Below are positions 13,266 to 21,185 of a DNA stretch of 32,284 nucleotides, one piece after another. Numbering within the stretch: the first letter of the stretch is position 1; the number at the start of each line of letters is the position of its first letter. The notes beneath the pieces were generated by a model, which saw nothing but the letters and a program-made list of their open reading frames with translations, was not told the DNA's origin and did not search any database. This DNA comes from a virus. Made by a program: the position numbers and the translations under genes. The stretch is taken from positions 1-32,284 of the IMG/VR virus record IMGVR_UViG_3300025098_000170; one strand, written 5' to 3'.

Positions 13266-14885
13266 ATGGCAACTCCGGTTTTAAATAATGGGATATTCTT
13301 GAGAGATACGCAATATAAAGCGAGCTCTCATGTTGATTCCTATCACCTAACTGCAATGTTAGGTAATGCAGAACCAATGGACATGGGTCCTGTGGATCTG
13401 TGGGCAATGACCCAAAAGGTTGAAATGCCCCTTTATCAAATGGCTTCCTTTGGTGGTCAGAACACAATTATGGTTGACAATGCTCGTGGTGAGTATAAGT
13501 GGCAAACTCCAATTGCTCAAGATCTTCCATTTGTTGTGGCAAACATTGCTGGCGCAGGTACAAAAGGTGTTGATGGTACTACTTTCCAAATTAAGCTCTC
13601 TAAGCGTGCTTTTGGACATGGTGACATCATTACTTATGACAAGTACAACGGTCTTGAACTTTACATTACTGCTGATGATATTCTTCCTGCAGGTGACGGG
13701 TTCATTTACACTGTACAATTAGTTAACAACAACAGCTCTGCAGGATTAGATGCTGATACTTACTTATGTCCTGGTACTAAGTATTTCAGAAAAGGTTCTG
13801 CAAGAGGTGAGTATGGTGAAAGATTCTCTGATATTGAGACAGGTTCTGGTTTCCGTGAATTCTACAACTTTGTAGGAGGAGCAGAAGCTCACGTACATTA
13901 TTCTATTTCTTCTCGTGCAGATCTTATGATCAAAGGGGGAATGAATGCTGATGGTACTGTACCTGTAACAGAGATCTGGAGAAACTTTAACCAAGATCCT
14001 AACAATCCTTCTGTATCTTCTATTGAAGAGTTGGTAGCTGGTATGGGTAAAGCAGGTGCTAGAGATGCGTTTGAAAACGGAACTCTTTCTAGAACTTTCA
14101 TTACTAACCTAGAAGCTGCTCACCTTTCTAAAATTGCCAATGACATTGAGACTTACTTAATGTGGGGTAAAGGAGGTAGAATTAGACAAGACGGACCAGA
14201 TGATATCAGACTTTCTGTAGGTCTTTGGTCTCAGTTGGATAACTCATTCAAGAGAGTATACAACAAGTCTTCATTCACATTAGATATGTTCAAGTCTGAG
14301 CTTTACAACTTCTACCAAGGTAAAGTTGAGTTTAAAGGTCCAGACCCACAAAGAAAGCTTATTGTTCAAACTGGTATCGGTGGTATGCAGTTGATCAACA
14401 AAGCTATTGCTAATGAGGTTTACGGTTCTGGTCTTGTACAGAATGCTTCTGATATTGGAGCAGTATCTGGACAAGGTATGGATCTTGACTTTGGATTTGC
14501 TTACACTAGCTTTACTATTCCATTCTTGGCTAACGTGAAGTTTGTATTGAATCCAGCGTTTGATAACTTACATACGAATGATATTGAGAATCCATTGATT
14601 GATGGCCGTCCACTTTCTTCATTCAGCTTTATCATCTTTGATGTTACTGACGAAGGAAATGACAACATCTATCTATTGAAACTCAATTGGGATAATCAAC
14701 TCAAGTGGTTCTACCAAAATGGTACTATGGACTACATGGGAAGAACTCAAGGATTTGCGTCTACTGGACAGTTTAATGGTTACAGAGTTTATATGACTCA
14801 AACCATGCCAGCTGTTTGGGTTAAAGACCCAACCAAGGTTCTTAAGATTGTAATGAGAAACCCAATTACAGGTGGATCATTCTAA
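13266..14885 (+). CDS. Major capsid protein, crAss-like HK97 fold
   Basis: 539 aa. N-terminus MATPVLNNGIFLRDTQYKAS, without a long cleaved delta domain. It has strand-rich blocks with Phe/Tyr (QMASFGGQNTIMVDN, YKWQTPIAQDLPFVV), a helical spine (about 275-295), and the C-terminal MRNPITGGSF. The sequence style and place after the scaffold match crAss-type capsid proteins. HK97-fold subunits build the icosahedral shell. Translation starts from the poly-T leader, and a strong terminator follows 11 nt after the stop. Its codon use is richer in C/G-ending codons than its neighbours (for example GAC, ATC, CTT), as expected for a highly expressed gene. Confidence 0.92.
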   Translation: MATPVLNNGIFLRDTQYKASSHVDSYHLTAMLGNAEPMDMGPVDLWAMTQKVEMPLYQMASFGGQNTIMVDNARGEYKWQTPIAQDLPFVVANIAGAGTKGVDGTTFQIKLSKRAFGHGDIITYDKYNGLELYITADDILPAGDGFIYTVQLVNNNSSAGLDADTYLCPGTKYFRKGSARGEYGERFSDIETGSGFREFYNFVGGAEAHVHYSISSRADLMIKGGMNADGTVPVTEIWRNFNQDPNNPSVSSIEELVAGMGKAGARDAFENGTLSRTFITNLEAAHLSKIANDIETYLMWGKGGRIRQDGPDDIRLSVGLWSQLDNSFKRVYNKSSFTLDMFKSELYNFYQGKVEFKGPDPQRKLIVQTGIGGMQLINKAIANEVYGSGLVQNASDIGAVSGQGMDLDFGFAYTSFTIPFLANVKFVLNPAFDNLHTNDIENPLIDGRPLSSFSFIIFDVTDEGNDNIYLLKLNWDNQLKWFYQNGTMDYMGRTQGFASTGQFNGYRVYMTQTMPAVWVKDPTKVLKIVMRNPITGGSF

Positions 14886-14895
14886 TTATTAACTT

Positions 14896-14929
14896 GAAAA
14901 AGGGGGGAGCAAGTCTCCCCCTTTTTTTC
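14896..14929 (+). terminator. Intrinsic terminator after the capsid gene
   Basis: GGGGGAG and CTCCCCC arms around CAAGT, flanked by a run of A on the left and TTTTTTT on the right, 11 nt after the MCP stop. Because the next gene starts 15 nt later, it probably limits read-through and sets a high MCP to downstream ratio. Flanking A and T runs also let it act on the other strand, where no gene needs it. Confidence 0.88.
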
Positions 14930-14943
14930 TTAAATCTTTAATT

Positions 14944-15144
14944 ATGGCAATATTTAATTTCAAGAAGTCAAATAAAGTTACAGAGTTTACAAATTCAGAT
15001 GCATCTGTTCTTCTTGCTTCAAAAGCTTCTGGTAAAGTAATTGTTGATAGAAATCATGCAGATGATACTGCTGCTAAAGCTGCAGGATTAATCAAAGGTG
15101 ATATTTATCACAATGCTGGAGCATTAAGAGTTGTTATTTCCTAA
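14944..15144 (+). CDS. Small structural protein with C-terminal virion motif
   Basis: 66 aa. The N-terminal strand is MAIFNFKKSNKVTEF. The C-terminal stretch AAKAAGLIKGDIYHNAGALR plus VVIS resembles the short motif (AA..G...GD.Y...G.L.VV) found at the ends of many phage minor capsid and fibre-attachment proteins. It sits between the MCP terminator and the next structural gene. A head decoration or fibre-anchor peptide is likely; the exact role is unknown. Confidence 0.7.
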   Translation: MAIFNFKKSNKVTEFTNSDASVLLASKASGKVIVDRNHADDTAAKAAGLIKGDIYHNAGALRVVIS

Positions 15145-15153
15145 TCATATATC

Positions 15154-15852
15154 ATGTCACATAAAAGTTATATAAATAAAATTAAACCTGCTAATACTAA
15201 TGCTGAGTTAAAAGCTCAAGCTATTAAAGGTAATCTTGATCAAGCTCAGTTAGCTAGATTAGCAGATGTTAATAATTTGGGAGAGCAAGCTGATGAAGTT
15301 TTCAAAGGTGTTGTTTCCTATTATGATTTAACTAGTGGTACAAGTACACCACCTACATTTCATTTTCATGAAACTGCTGATGGAACTTTATATACTGATC
15401 CTGTTACGCCAGAAACTGATATGAAAGGTTATTATATAACTTTTGGTTTTGGTACTGCACCAACAGGAATAGGTCCTACAGCATATACAGTAGAAGTTGC
15501 AAGAGTTAGTTGGACTGGTAGTTCTTTAGATAAACTTCTTACTGAAAAGATTGATGGTAGTTTAGGTTACACAACAAATGGATCGGGATATGATTTAAAT
15601 CAGGTAAGTACATTTGCTACTGGTGCTGAAGTATATGCGCTTGCTCCAACAAACGCATATATTCCAACAACAAGAGCTTCTTTATATTGGTCTAAAGATG
15701 ATCCTGATAATCCTGGAAGTGACTTAGATTTTCAGAGAAGGTTATATGTAACAATTACAGCTGGTGGATCAGCTAACATTGCTTTTGAAGGTTTAGTAAG
15801 AGTAGATTTCTTTTTACCTGCAGATGCTAAAGTAACAGTGGTTGACGCATGA
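15154..15852 (+). CDS. Probable auxiliary capsid or head-fibre protein
   Basis: 232 aa. Residues 1-45 are helical and polar (NAELKAQAIKGNLDQAQLAR). The rest is beta-rich with Thr, Gly, Pro and Tyr (YYITFGFGTAPTGIG, YTVEVARVSWTG) and ends VDFFLPADAKVTVVDA. No Cys. The layout, a helical anchor plus a beta-sandwich-like body, is typical of decoration or head-fibre proteins. The place directly after MCP supports that. Not assigned to a named family. Confidence 0.7.
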   Translation: MSHKSYINKIKPANTNAELKAQAIKGNLDQAQLARLADVNNLGEQADEVFKGVVSYYDLTSGTSTPPTFHFHETADGTLYTDPVTPETDMKGYYITFGFGTAPTGIGPTAYTVEVARVSWTGSSLDKLLTEKIDGSLGYTTNGSGYDLNQVSTFATGAEVYALAPTNAYIPTTRASLYWSKDDPDNPGSDLDFQRRLYVTITAGGSANIAFEGLVRVDFFLPADAKVTVVDA

Positions 15853-15865
15853 TAAACTCAAATAA

Positions 15866-15889
15866 CTATAGCCGGGCAACCGGCTTTAG
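15866..15889 (+). terminator. GCAA-tetraloop hairpin after the 15154-15852 gene
   Basis: CTATAGCCGG (15866-15875), loop GCAA, CCGGCTTTAG (15880-15889): ten pairs with one mismatch. It starts 14 nt after the stop codon. The following DNA is AT-rich but has no clean T-run, so it may be a weak terminator or a 3'-end protecting or processing hairpin. Confidence 0.5.
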
Positions 15890-15905
15890 AAATATTAATG
15901 ATAAT

Positions 15906-15921
15906 GTACATAATTATGTAC
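15906..15921. promoter_or_regulatory. Perfect 16-bp palindrome GTACATAATTATGTAC
   Basis: A perfect inverted repeat in the 109-bp gap before the 15962 gene, about 40 bp upstream of its ATG. It shares GTACATAA and the end GTAC with the 16-mer in the divergent region (2215-2230). It could bind a dimeric regulator. After it come TTTTGAG and an AT-rich stretch with the TTTAAAACCAATCAG leader. Confidence 0.5.
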
Positions 15922-15961
15922 TTTTGAGTTCACGTATTATTAATTTTTTAAAACCAATCAG

Positions 15962-16981
15962 ATGAGTGATTATACAATTGTAGAGAAGTATCAACTAACA
16001 AAAGTTGGTAGTCAAGTAGCAGTAAAACCATTTTTAAATCCTAATAAGGAAAATATGGGATTGCAGAATTATGGAATGGCATTGCACGATGGTGTATGGC
16101 ATGAAGAGTCTTTAGCATGTTTAGAATTAAACGGTGTTAAAAGATATGTTACAGGTCTTAATGAGTTTGCACCAGATGTAAAAAGATTACAAGGTGCAGA
16201 GAAGAAAGAAAAAATTAAAGAGATTAGAGCTGTTGTATCACAATTAGAAGCAGAACTAGCTGCTAATGTAGTTGATCCAGAAGATAAAGACTTTTGGAAT
16301 AAACTTACTTTAATGAGACCTGATAATGATGATTTTTGGTCTAAGATAAGTTTAAGATGTGGTAATGAGCCAGTATTCTTAGATCCTGCTGTTGATCCAT
16401 ATGACTTGATTAAATTATATGCAATTAAGGCTGGTGGTTTTTCTATTGTTGCTAAGTCATTGAAAGATGCTAAAGCTGACCCTAATTCACCTAAGTTTTA
16501 TTTAGATACTGCAGAAGAGTCTATTAGTACGAGAACAGAATATAGCAAGTTACGTAATAGAGCATTAGTAGAGCTGCAGAAGCTATATGATACTGATGTA
16601 ACTAAACTTATGTATGTTGCTAAGATTGTTGACATAGATAGTGCTCAGTATACTAAGACTACTCCTAATGATGTTTTATATGAAAATATGGATATGTACA
16701 TCAATGGAGATGGATCTGAAAGCAATAAGAAAAGATCAGCAACATCATTTATTGACGCAGCTGGTTCTTCAATGGAAGATCTTAAGATTAGAGCATTAAT
16801 TAAAGATGCATTATTCTATAGATTTATCATGACTAAATCTAGTGGATGGATTGAGCCTTTAAATACTGCTGAGAGAATGGGTAAGACTCCAAGTGAAGTT
16901 CTTGCATATTTAAAAAACCCAGAGAATGAAGAAACACTTTTAGCACTGTTAGAAGATGTAGAACCATATTGGAATAATTAA
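15962..16981 (+). CDS. Conserved virion-associated protein of unknown function
   Basis: 339 aa, mostly helical, no membrane segment. Residues about 74-98 are a charged helix (QGAEKKEKIKEIRAVVSQLE). Two similar neighbouring phrases, DFWNKLTLMRP (about 104) and DFWSKISLRCG (about 123), look like an internal duplication. The C-terminus is acidic (EDVEPYWNN). It lies between capsid and ring protein genes and has a TTTAAAACC leader. It probably belongs to the head-tail connection or is packaged inside the virion. No motif for an enzyme is visible. Confidence 0.72.
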   Translation: MSDYTIVEKYQLTKVGSQVAVKPFLNPNKENMGLQNYGMALHDGVWHEESLACLELNGVKRYVTGLNEFAPDVKRLQGAEKKEKIKEIRAVVSQLEAELAANVVDPEDKDFWNKLTLMRPDNDDFWSKISLRCGNEPVFLDPAVDPYDLIKLYAIKAGGFSIVAKSLKDAKADPNSPKFYLDTAEESISTRTEYSKLRNRALVELQKLYDTDVTKLMYVAKIVDIDSAQYTKTTPNDVLYENMDMYINGDGSESNKKRSATSFIDAAGSSMEDLKIRALIKDALFYRFIMTKSSGWIEPLNTAERMGKTPSEVLAYLKNPENEETLLALLEDVEPYWNN

Positions 16982-16991
16982 ATAGTTAGTT

Positions 16992-17699
16992 ATGTTAAAT
17001 TCAACCCTTCAGATAAAACTTAAAGAAAGACTTAATAAACTAGATAGCCAAGACTTTGATAATATAGAGTGTTGGCAGTTTATTGAAGCTTTTAATAAGG
17101 CACAGACTGAGTGGGTTAGAAGACAACTACACGGTAACAATTTATATAAGGAAGCAGATGAGTATTCTAAAAGAAGAATAGATGATCTACAAGTCCTTCT
17201 TACAGAGACTCCTCTTACTGGTGCATCTAATGATGAATTTTTTGAATCTAGTAATTTTCCGGTAGATGATTACATGGAGTATAAAAGAATTAGTGTAGAT
17301 GCTACCAGTAGTTGCTGTCCTGATAAAAGATCAATGACTGTTTATCTTGTAAGAGAAGAGAATATTGATCTATACCAGAGGGATCCATTAAAAAGACCTG
17401 ACTTTGATTGGAGTGAAACACTAGCAACAATGCTTAATAATACAGTTAGAATCTACAAGAATGCAGATTTTAATTTAGTGGATCCAGTTCTAACATATTA
17501 TAGAAGGCCTACATATATTCAAATATTAGATTGCACTAATCCATATACAGGTGAAACATCTGTAGAGGAAGTAGAATGTGAATTCAAAGATGATATAGTA
17601 GAAGTAATTCTTGATGAAGCTGCATCAATACTTGCCGGTGATATAGAAAACTTTAGTCAATATACTAGAGAGCAACAATCAGCAGAAAGGAATAACTAA
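16992..17699 (+). CDS. Head-tail ring/adaptor protein
   Basis: 235 aa. It starts with a helix-loop-helix (LKERLNKLDSQDFDNIECWQ, then FNKAQTEWVRRQL). A beta core follows (DDYMEYKRISVDATSSCC, SMTVYLVREENIDLY). Then comes the typical phrase NTVRIYKNADFNLVDPVLTY with RRPTYIQ, and an acidic helical end (DDIVEVILDEAASILAGD). This order is characteristic of the ring proteins that stack under the portal in crAss-like phages. Last base of stop and first of next start overlap (TAATGG). Ring assignment is good; which ring is unknown. Confidence 0.78.
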   Translation: MLNSTLQIKLKERLNKLDSQDFDNIECWQFIEAFNKAQTEWVRRQLHGNNLYKEADEYSKRRIDDLQVLLTETPLTGASNDEFFESSNFPVDDYMEYKRISVDATSSCCPDKRSMTVYLVREENIDLYQRDPLKRPDFDWSETLATMLNNTVRIYKNADFNLVDPVLTYYRRPTYIQILDCTNPYTGETSVEEVECEFKDDIVEVILDEAASILAGDIENFSQYTREQQSAERNN

Positions 17700-18181
17700 T
17701 GGAACGACAACTTAAAAGACAGCCTGCTAAACCAATGTTAAAGAGACCTGATGGTAAACCTGCTATTGAGTCTACTATGGAGAGATCTGCTGATATGCAG
17801 AAAGTGGATATGATGACTGGTTCTTATGTTCAGTGTTTAATGAATGCTTCAACAAGTTTTCATAAGTTACATTTGCAAGTAACAGGGGTTGGATCATATG
17901 CTCAGCATAAAGCTTTGAATAATATATATGATGCATTGCCGGATTTAGCAGATAGCATTGCTGAGGGATATCAAGGAGCATGTGAAGTTATATTAGACTA
18001 TCCTGAAGAAGCTCCTGTAATTTTAACATCTGTTGATGGAGCTGTTGAGTATTTAAGATATATGGCAATGAAAACAGATGAGCTTCAAGCAGTTATGCCT
18101 CATACAGAGATTGTTAACCAATTAGATATGGTTAAGGATGCTGTAAACTCTGCAAAGTACAAATTATTGTTTCTTAGTTAG
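17699..18181 (+). CDS. Dps/ferritin-like four-helix protein with ferroxidase residues
   Basis: 160 aa. Residues 1-37 are a basic, Pro-rich tail (RQLKRQPAKPMLKRPDGKP). About 38-155 form four helices. His58, His70, Asp85 and Glu89 have exactly the spacing of E. coli Dps ferroxidase ligands His51, His63, Asp78 and Glu82. Only the Asp67 position is changed (Asn74). The context FHKLHLQVTG and LADSIAEGYQG also matches the Dps pattern. Dps proteins oxidise and store iron and bind DNA; a basic N-terminal tail is their usual DNA-binding element. The place among tail/ring genes is unusual for a Dps. A catalytically inert structural helper with the same fold is the alternative. It ends in TAG. Confidence 0.72.
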   Translation: MERQLKRQPAKPMLKRPDGKPAIESTMERSADMQKVDMMTGSYVQCLMNASTSFHKLHLQVTGVGSYAQHKALNNIYDALPDLADSIAEGYQGACEVILDYPEEAPVILTSVDGAVEYLRYMAMKTDELQAVMPHTEIVNQLDMVKDAVNSAKYKLLFLS

Positions 18182-18186
18182 AAAAG

Positions 18187-18206
18187 TTTTATTATATTAT
18201 ATATGT
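18187..18206 (+). promoter_or_regulatory. Putative late promoter element, copy 2
   Basis: TTTTATTATATTATATATGT starts 6 nt after the Dps-like gene and lies about 50 bp before the 18253 start. It matches the element group described at 26457. Confidence 0.45.
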
Positions 18207-18252
18207 GTAGTGATACACAGGTATTTATTTTTTTTATTTTAAATTTTTAGAA

Positions 18253-19752
18253 ATGGCTTATTTTAATCATGCATTTAGAAAATGCTTTTTGGTAGACAGT
18301 GTTACTACTGCTGCTGGAGCCACTACAACTTTAGGTCCTGGTGATCTAGGTGTTGTTGATGGTTCAACTTGGCAGATTGTGGCTAACCCCGCTGCTGTTA
18401 GTGCTGGTGCACAAACGTTTTTGGTAGTTGGTTCACAACATACTGTTGACACTATTGGTAATAATCCTGGACACGGTGGATATTCTGAATCCGTTAAGTC
18501 TAAAGGAATTATGGGCAAATACATTAGTAAACTTTGGAAGTCTTTAGATTGTGCTCCTGCTGCAGCTACTGCTTCTGTTCAATTAGCTTCTGACTGTGTT
18601 CCATGTGGATCTAGCATCTTTTTAAGAATGGACGTTAAAGGTTCTCCTGCACTTCGTTTCTTGAATCACAATGCTTATGCTATTGGAGATTCTGCAAATG
18701 TTTGTTGTGTAGACGGACAAGACTATATTGATCCAGCTGCTGCTCTTGCAGAAGCAGGTTCTCAATTATTAGCTGATCCAATTCTTTCTCCATTTGTTAG
18801 AGAAGATTCTGTTGGAGGTGTTCCTGCTGCGGTTGGAGCTGGTGCATCTGCATCTGGTAATTTCTTTGGTGCTCCTACAACATATGCTAATGTTGCTGTA
18901 AAATCTACATCAGGATCTGGTGTAATTACTGGTGCAACAGTTACTGTAACTGCACAAGCTGGTGTTGGTGCTACAGCTGTTATTGATGCTGGTACATTTG
19001 CACAAGGTGGTTATGCAGTAGGAGATACTGTTGTTGTTGATGGTGCTGGTGTTGGTGGTACTACTAGTACTGATGATATTACTTTTACTATTACATCATT
19101 AGCTCAAGGTGGTATTACTATCGTAAGAGGTGGTGTTACATACTATTACACTATTGCTGAAGTAAAAGCAGGTACTTATGCAGCATCTACTGATCCAGTA
19201 ACTGATGGTGTATCTGCTACTCTTACAGTAGAAGGTGCTTATGTTGATACTCAGTTTGGTAACTGCTCATTTGATACAAGAGATCACTATGAGAAGGAGC
19301 CTGTACAAATCATCTTATCTAATCTTGATGAGACTGGTGAACCATGTAATGATTGTGGTGTAGCTTCCAGAACTACTGGAGTTATGGCTCAGATTTCTGG
19401 TGAAACTGTTCTTAGAGATTTGTTAATGAGTGAACGTTACATGCAAATGCCTTATAATCAAGGTAATGCTGATTCTTCAAGAATTCGTGAGATTGAGCAT
19501 TCTGATGATATTGTCAGTGCTGTTGATAGAAGTGCGAGATATGTTTCTCTAAATCTTCTTCACAGTGTTCCACGATTTAATAATCCTAGTGGAGTATTTG
19601 ATAATGATCAGTACTTATATACTTTCTATGCAGTAGCTGGATCTGCCGGTGAAACTGCACTAGATACATTATTTGGTCAGATTGCTGCACTAGCTAGTGT
19701 AGATGCAGTTCTTGACACAACTGATGCTTGCGGAAGTCCTTGTACTATTTAA
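18253..19752 (+). CDS. Major Cys-rich structural protein, probably tail or fibre
   Basis: 499 aa. The N-terminal 180 residues are compact (YFNHAFRKCFLVDS, GKYISKLWKS). Residues about 195-325 are an Ala/Gly/Thr/Val-rich beta insertion (for example ATVTVTAQAGVGATAVIDAG) that looks Ig-like. The C-terminal third resumes a conserved body (EPVQIILSNLDETGEPC, VLRDLLMSERYMQMPYNQGN) with helix ENDs near 470. Cys pairs occur as CVPC, CC, CNDC and CGSPC, suited to disulfide or metal bridges. It has its own promoter-like element in front and a terminator behind, so it is likely made in large amount. Not recognised as a named family. Confidence 0.72.
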   Translation: MAYFNHAFRKCFLVDSVTTAAGATTTLGPGDLGVVDGSTWQIVANPAAVSAGAQTFLVVGSQHTVDTIGNNPGHGGYSESVKSKGIMGKYISKLWKSLDCAPAAATASVQLASDCVPCGSSIFLRMDVKGSPALRFLNHNAYAIGDSANVCCVDGQDYIDPAAALAEAGSQLLADPILSPFVREDSVGGVPAAVGAGASASGNFFGAPTTYANVAVKSTSGSGVITGATVTVTAQAGVGATAVIDAGTFAQGGYAVGDTVVVDGAGVGGTTSTDDITFTITSLAQGGITIVRGGVTYYYTIAEVKAGTYAASTDPVTDGVSATLTVEGAYVDTQFGNCSFDTRDHYEKEPVQIILSNLDETGEPCNDCGVASRTTGVMAQISGETVLRDLLMSERYMQMPYNQGNADSSRIREIEHSDDIVSAVDRSARYVSLNLLHSVPRFNNPSGVFDNDQYLYTFYAVAGSAGETALDTLFGQIAALASVDAVLDTTDACGSPCTI

Positions 19753-19777
19753 TAATTAGTACATTACTTACTTAATA

Positions 19778-19809
19778 AAAGGGCTAGGGTAACTCCTAGC
19801 CTTTTTTTT
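19778..19809 (+). terminator. Intrinsic terminator after the 18253-19752 gene
   Basis: GGCTAGG (19782-19788) and CCTAGCC (19795-19801) around GTAACT, preceded by AAAA and followed by a run of T. It ends the high-expression transcript of the Cys-rich structural gene. Confidence 0.9.
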
Positions 19810-19827
19810 ATGTATTAAATGCAGTTT

Positions 19828-19847
19828 TTTTAGTATATTATATATAT
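19828..19847 (+). promoter_or_regulatory. Putative late promoter element, copy 3
   Basis: TTTTAGTATATTATATATAT lies directly between the terminator and the 19859 start, where transcription must restart. It ends only 11 nt before the ATG, so the mRNA leader would be very short. Confidence 0.5.
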
Positions 19848-19858
19848 AAGATAGATAT

Positions 19859-20434
19859 ATGCCTAGTAGTCATATATTAAGTTTAGAGGTACCTGAGGTT
19901 TCAAATTGTGAGATATTTACAGTTAGGGATACTAGTCAGTATGCAGAAAATTTAGCAGTTGATTGTGCAGAGTTATTAATCACTGTGCCAGGATTTAATG
20001 CACCGGTATTAAAAGAAGTAACAAAAGGATTTGATTTAAATCTTAACGGTTGTGCTTTAGGTACACAGACCACACAGTGTGGTACAAAGAGAACAGGTAT
20101 ACCCGATGGTGTATATGTAATTAAATATCAAGTATCCCCATCATCTGAAGCATTTATAGAATATAATCATTTGAGAGTATGTGAGCTTATGACTAAGTAT
20201 TACAATACTCTTTGTGCTATGGATGTTACAGCATGTCAACCTGTAGGAGATAAAGAAGCAGCAATAAGAGAAATGAGTTTTATTCGTACACTTATTGATG
20301 CCGCAATTGCAAAAGTTGAATATTGCCATAGACCAGATGATGGTATGGAGATATATAACTATGCAAAAAAGAGATTGAATAAGATTGCGTGTGTATATGA
20401 TGAGTGTGCGGATGGGCAGTCTACGAAATATTAA
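19859..20434 (+). CDS. Cys-rich virion-type protein of unknown function
   Basis: 191 aa. The N-terminal 110 residues are beta-rich (HILSLEVPEV, CEIFTVRDTSQY, ELLITVPGF, GVYVIKYQVSPSSEAFIEYN). The C-terminal 80 are helical (KEAAIREMSFIRTLIDAAIA, YNYAKKRLNKI). About ten Cys are spread through it, unusual for a cytoplasmic phage protein. It is the first gene after a terminator/promoter pair and leads a block of Cys-rich genes. It could be a tail or fibre adaptor; no named family recognised. Confidence 0.7.
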   Translation: MPSSHILSLEVPEVSNCEIFTVRDTSQYAENLAVDCAELLITVPGFNAPVLKEVTKGFDLNLNGCALGTQTTQCGTKRTGIPDGVYVIKYQVSPSSEAFIEYNHLRVCELMTKYYNTLCAMDVTACQPVGDKEAAIREMSFIRTLIDAAIAKVEYCHRPDDGMEIYNYAKKRLNKIACVYDECADGQSTKY

Positions 20435-20445
20435 AACCAAATGAT

Positions 20446-20610
20446 ATGAATTGTAAACATTGTAATGGAAAATTTTCATGCGGATGTCAAAAGTCAACAG
20501 CAAAGGATGGCAGCACTGTACACAAAACATGTTTAAAAGCTTACAATAATAAATTTACACCATCATCAGATTCATTTACCAGAACCTTAGAAAAGGCAAA
20601 GGGAAATTAA
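20446..20610 (+). CDS. 54-aa protein with CxxC-x5-CxC zinc-type motif
   Basis: Start at 20446, because the ATG at 20441 meets a stop after two codons; a longer upstream reading from 20404 would overlap the preceding gene. TTAAAACC lies 15 nt before. Cys3, Cys6, Cys12 and Cys14 (NCKHCNGKFSCGCQKS) are followed by His26 and Cys29. The same motif with almost the same spacing opens the 24559 protein (Cys3, 6, 13, 15), so the two ends may be related. The tail is polar. Probably a small zinc-bound or disulfide knot that goes with the virion proteins; function unknown. Confidence 0.6.
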   Translation: MNCKHCNGKFSCGCQKSTAKDGSTVHKTCLKAYNNKFTPSSDSFTRTLEKAKGN

Positions 20611-20611
20611 A

Positions 20612-21127
20612 ATGGGAAGAACAGTACAAGATATAACCCGATCAACTAAGAAGTTTGCAGATACTGTATTTAGAAGATTCAGAGCTGTGAGATTTGGTAT
20701 GACACCGTGCTGTATAGATGATTATAATAAAGTTGTAACAGAATATAATATCTGTAAGTGGATAGACTCTCAAATACTTGTTAGAGATGTCAGCCAGGTA
20801 GTATCTAGTATAGTATCTAATCCTAATAATCCAAGTTCTAGTGATGAGTACTTACAGATAGTTGTTATTGACGCAGATGGAGATGCCGTGAAAGATTTTG
20901 AGATTTATATTAATAATGAGAAGATTGGTAAGACAGATGCTAATGGGCATTTGAATTACACTATTGAAAATGCAAATTTAATTACTTCATATACTATTAA
21001 CTTTTGCTATTGTTTTAGCACAATGGGTTTTGATAGAACTCAGAAGTTAACAGTTACAGTTACAAATGATCCAGATAAACCGGATTGTACGTTACCTGAA
21101 GTTACTTGCACAAATGTTAGTAGTTGA
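20612..21127 (+). CDS. Virion protein with N-terminal anchor and Ig-like domain
   Basis: 171 aa, starting 1 nt after the previous stop. Residues 1-75 are basic and helical (TKKFADTVFRRFRAVRFGM) with Cys33/34, an anchor-like region. Residues about 80-150 are a small beta-sandwich of the kind seen in carboxypeptidase-regulatory or bacterial Ig-like domains: YLQIVVIDADGDAVKDFEIY, NNEKIGKTDANGHLNYTI, then SYTINFCYCFS. Such domains on phage particles bind polysaccharide surfaces weakly. It ends with two more Cys and a TGA stop. Confidence 0.65.
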   Translation: MGRTVQDITRSTKKFADTVFRRFRAVRFGMTPCCIDDYNKVVTEYNICKWIDSQILVRDVSQVVSSIVSNPNNPSSSDEYLQIVVIDADGDAVKDFEIYINNEKIGKTDANGHLNYTIENANLITSYTINFCYCFSTMGFDRTQKLTVTVTNDPDKPDCTLPEVTCTNVSS

Positions 21128-21140
21128 TTTGTAGAGAAAA

Positions 21141-21160
21141 AATTGTATATTATTATATAG
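21141..21160 (+). promoter_or_regulatory. Putative late promoter element, copy 4
   Basis: AATTGTATATTATTATATAG lies 26 nt before the ATG of the 1120-aa gene. Unusually for this window, the same gap also carries a Shine-Dalgarno-like AAGGAAG (21174-21180), 5 nt before the start. Confidence 0.45.
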
Positions 21161-21185
21161 CGTTTGCTATTAAAAGGAAGAATAA

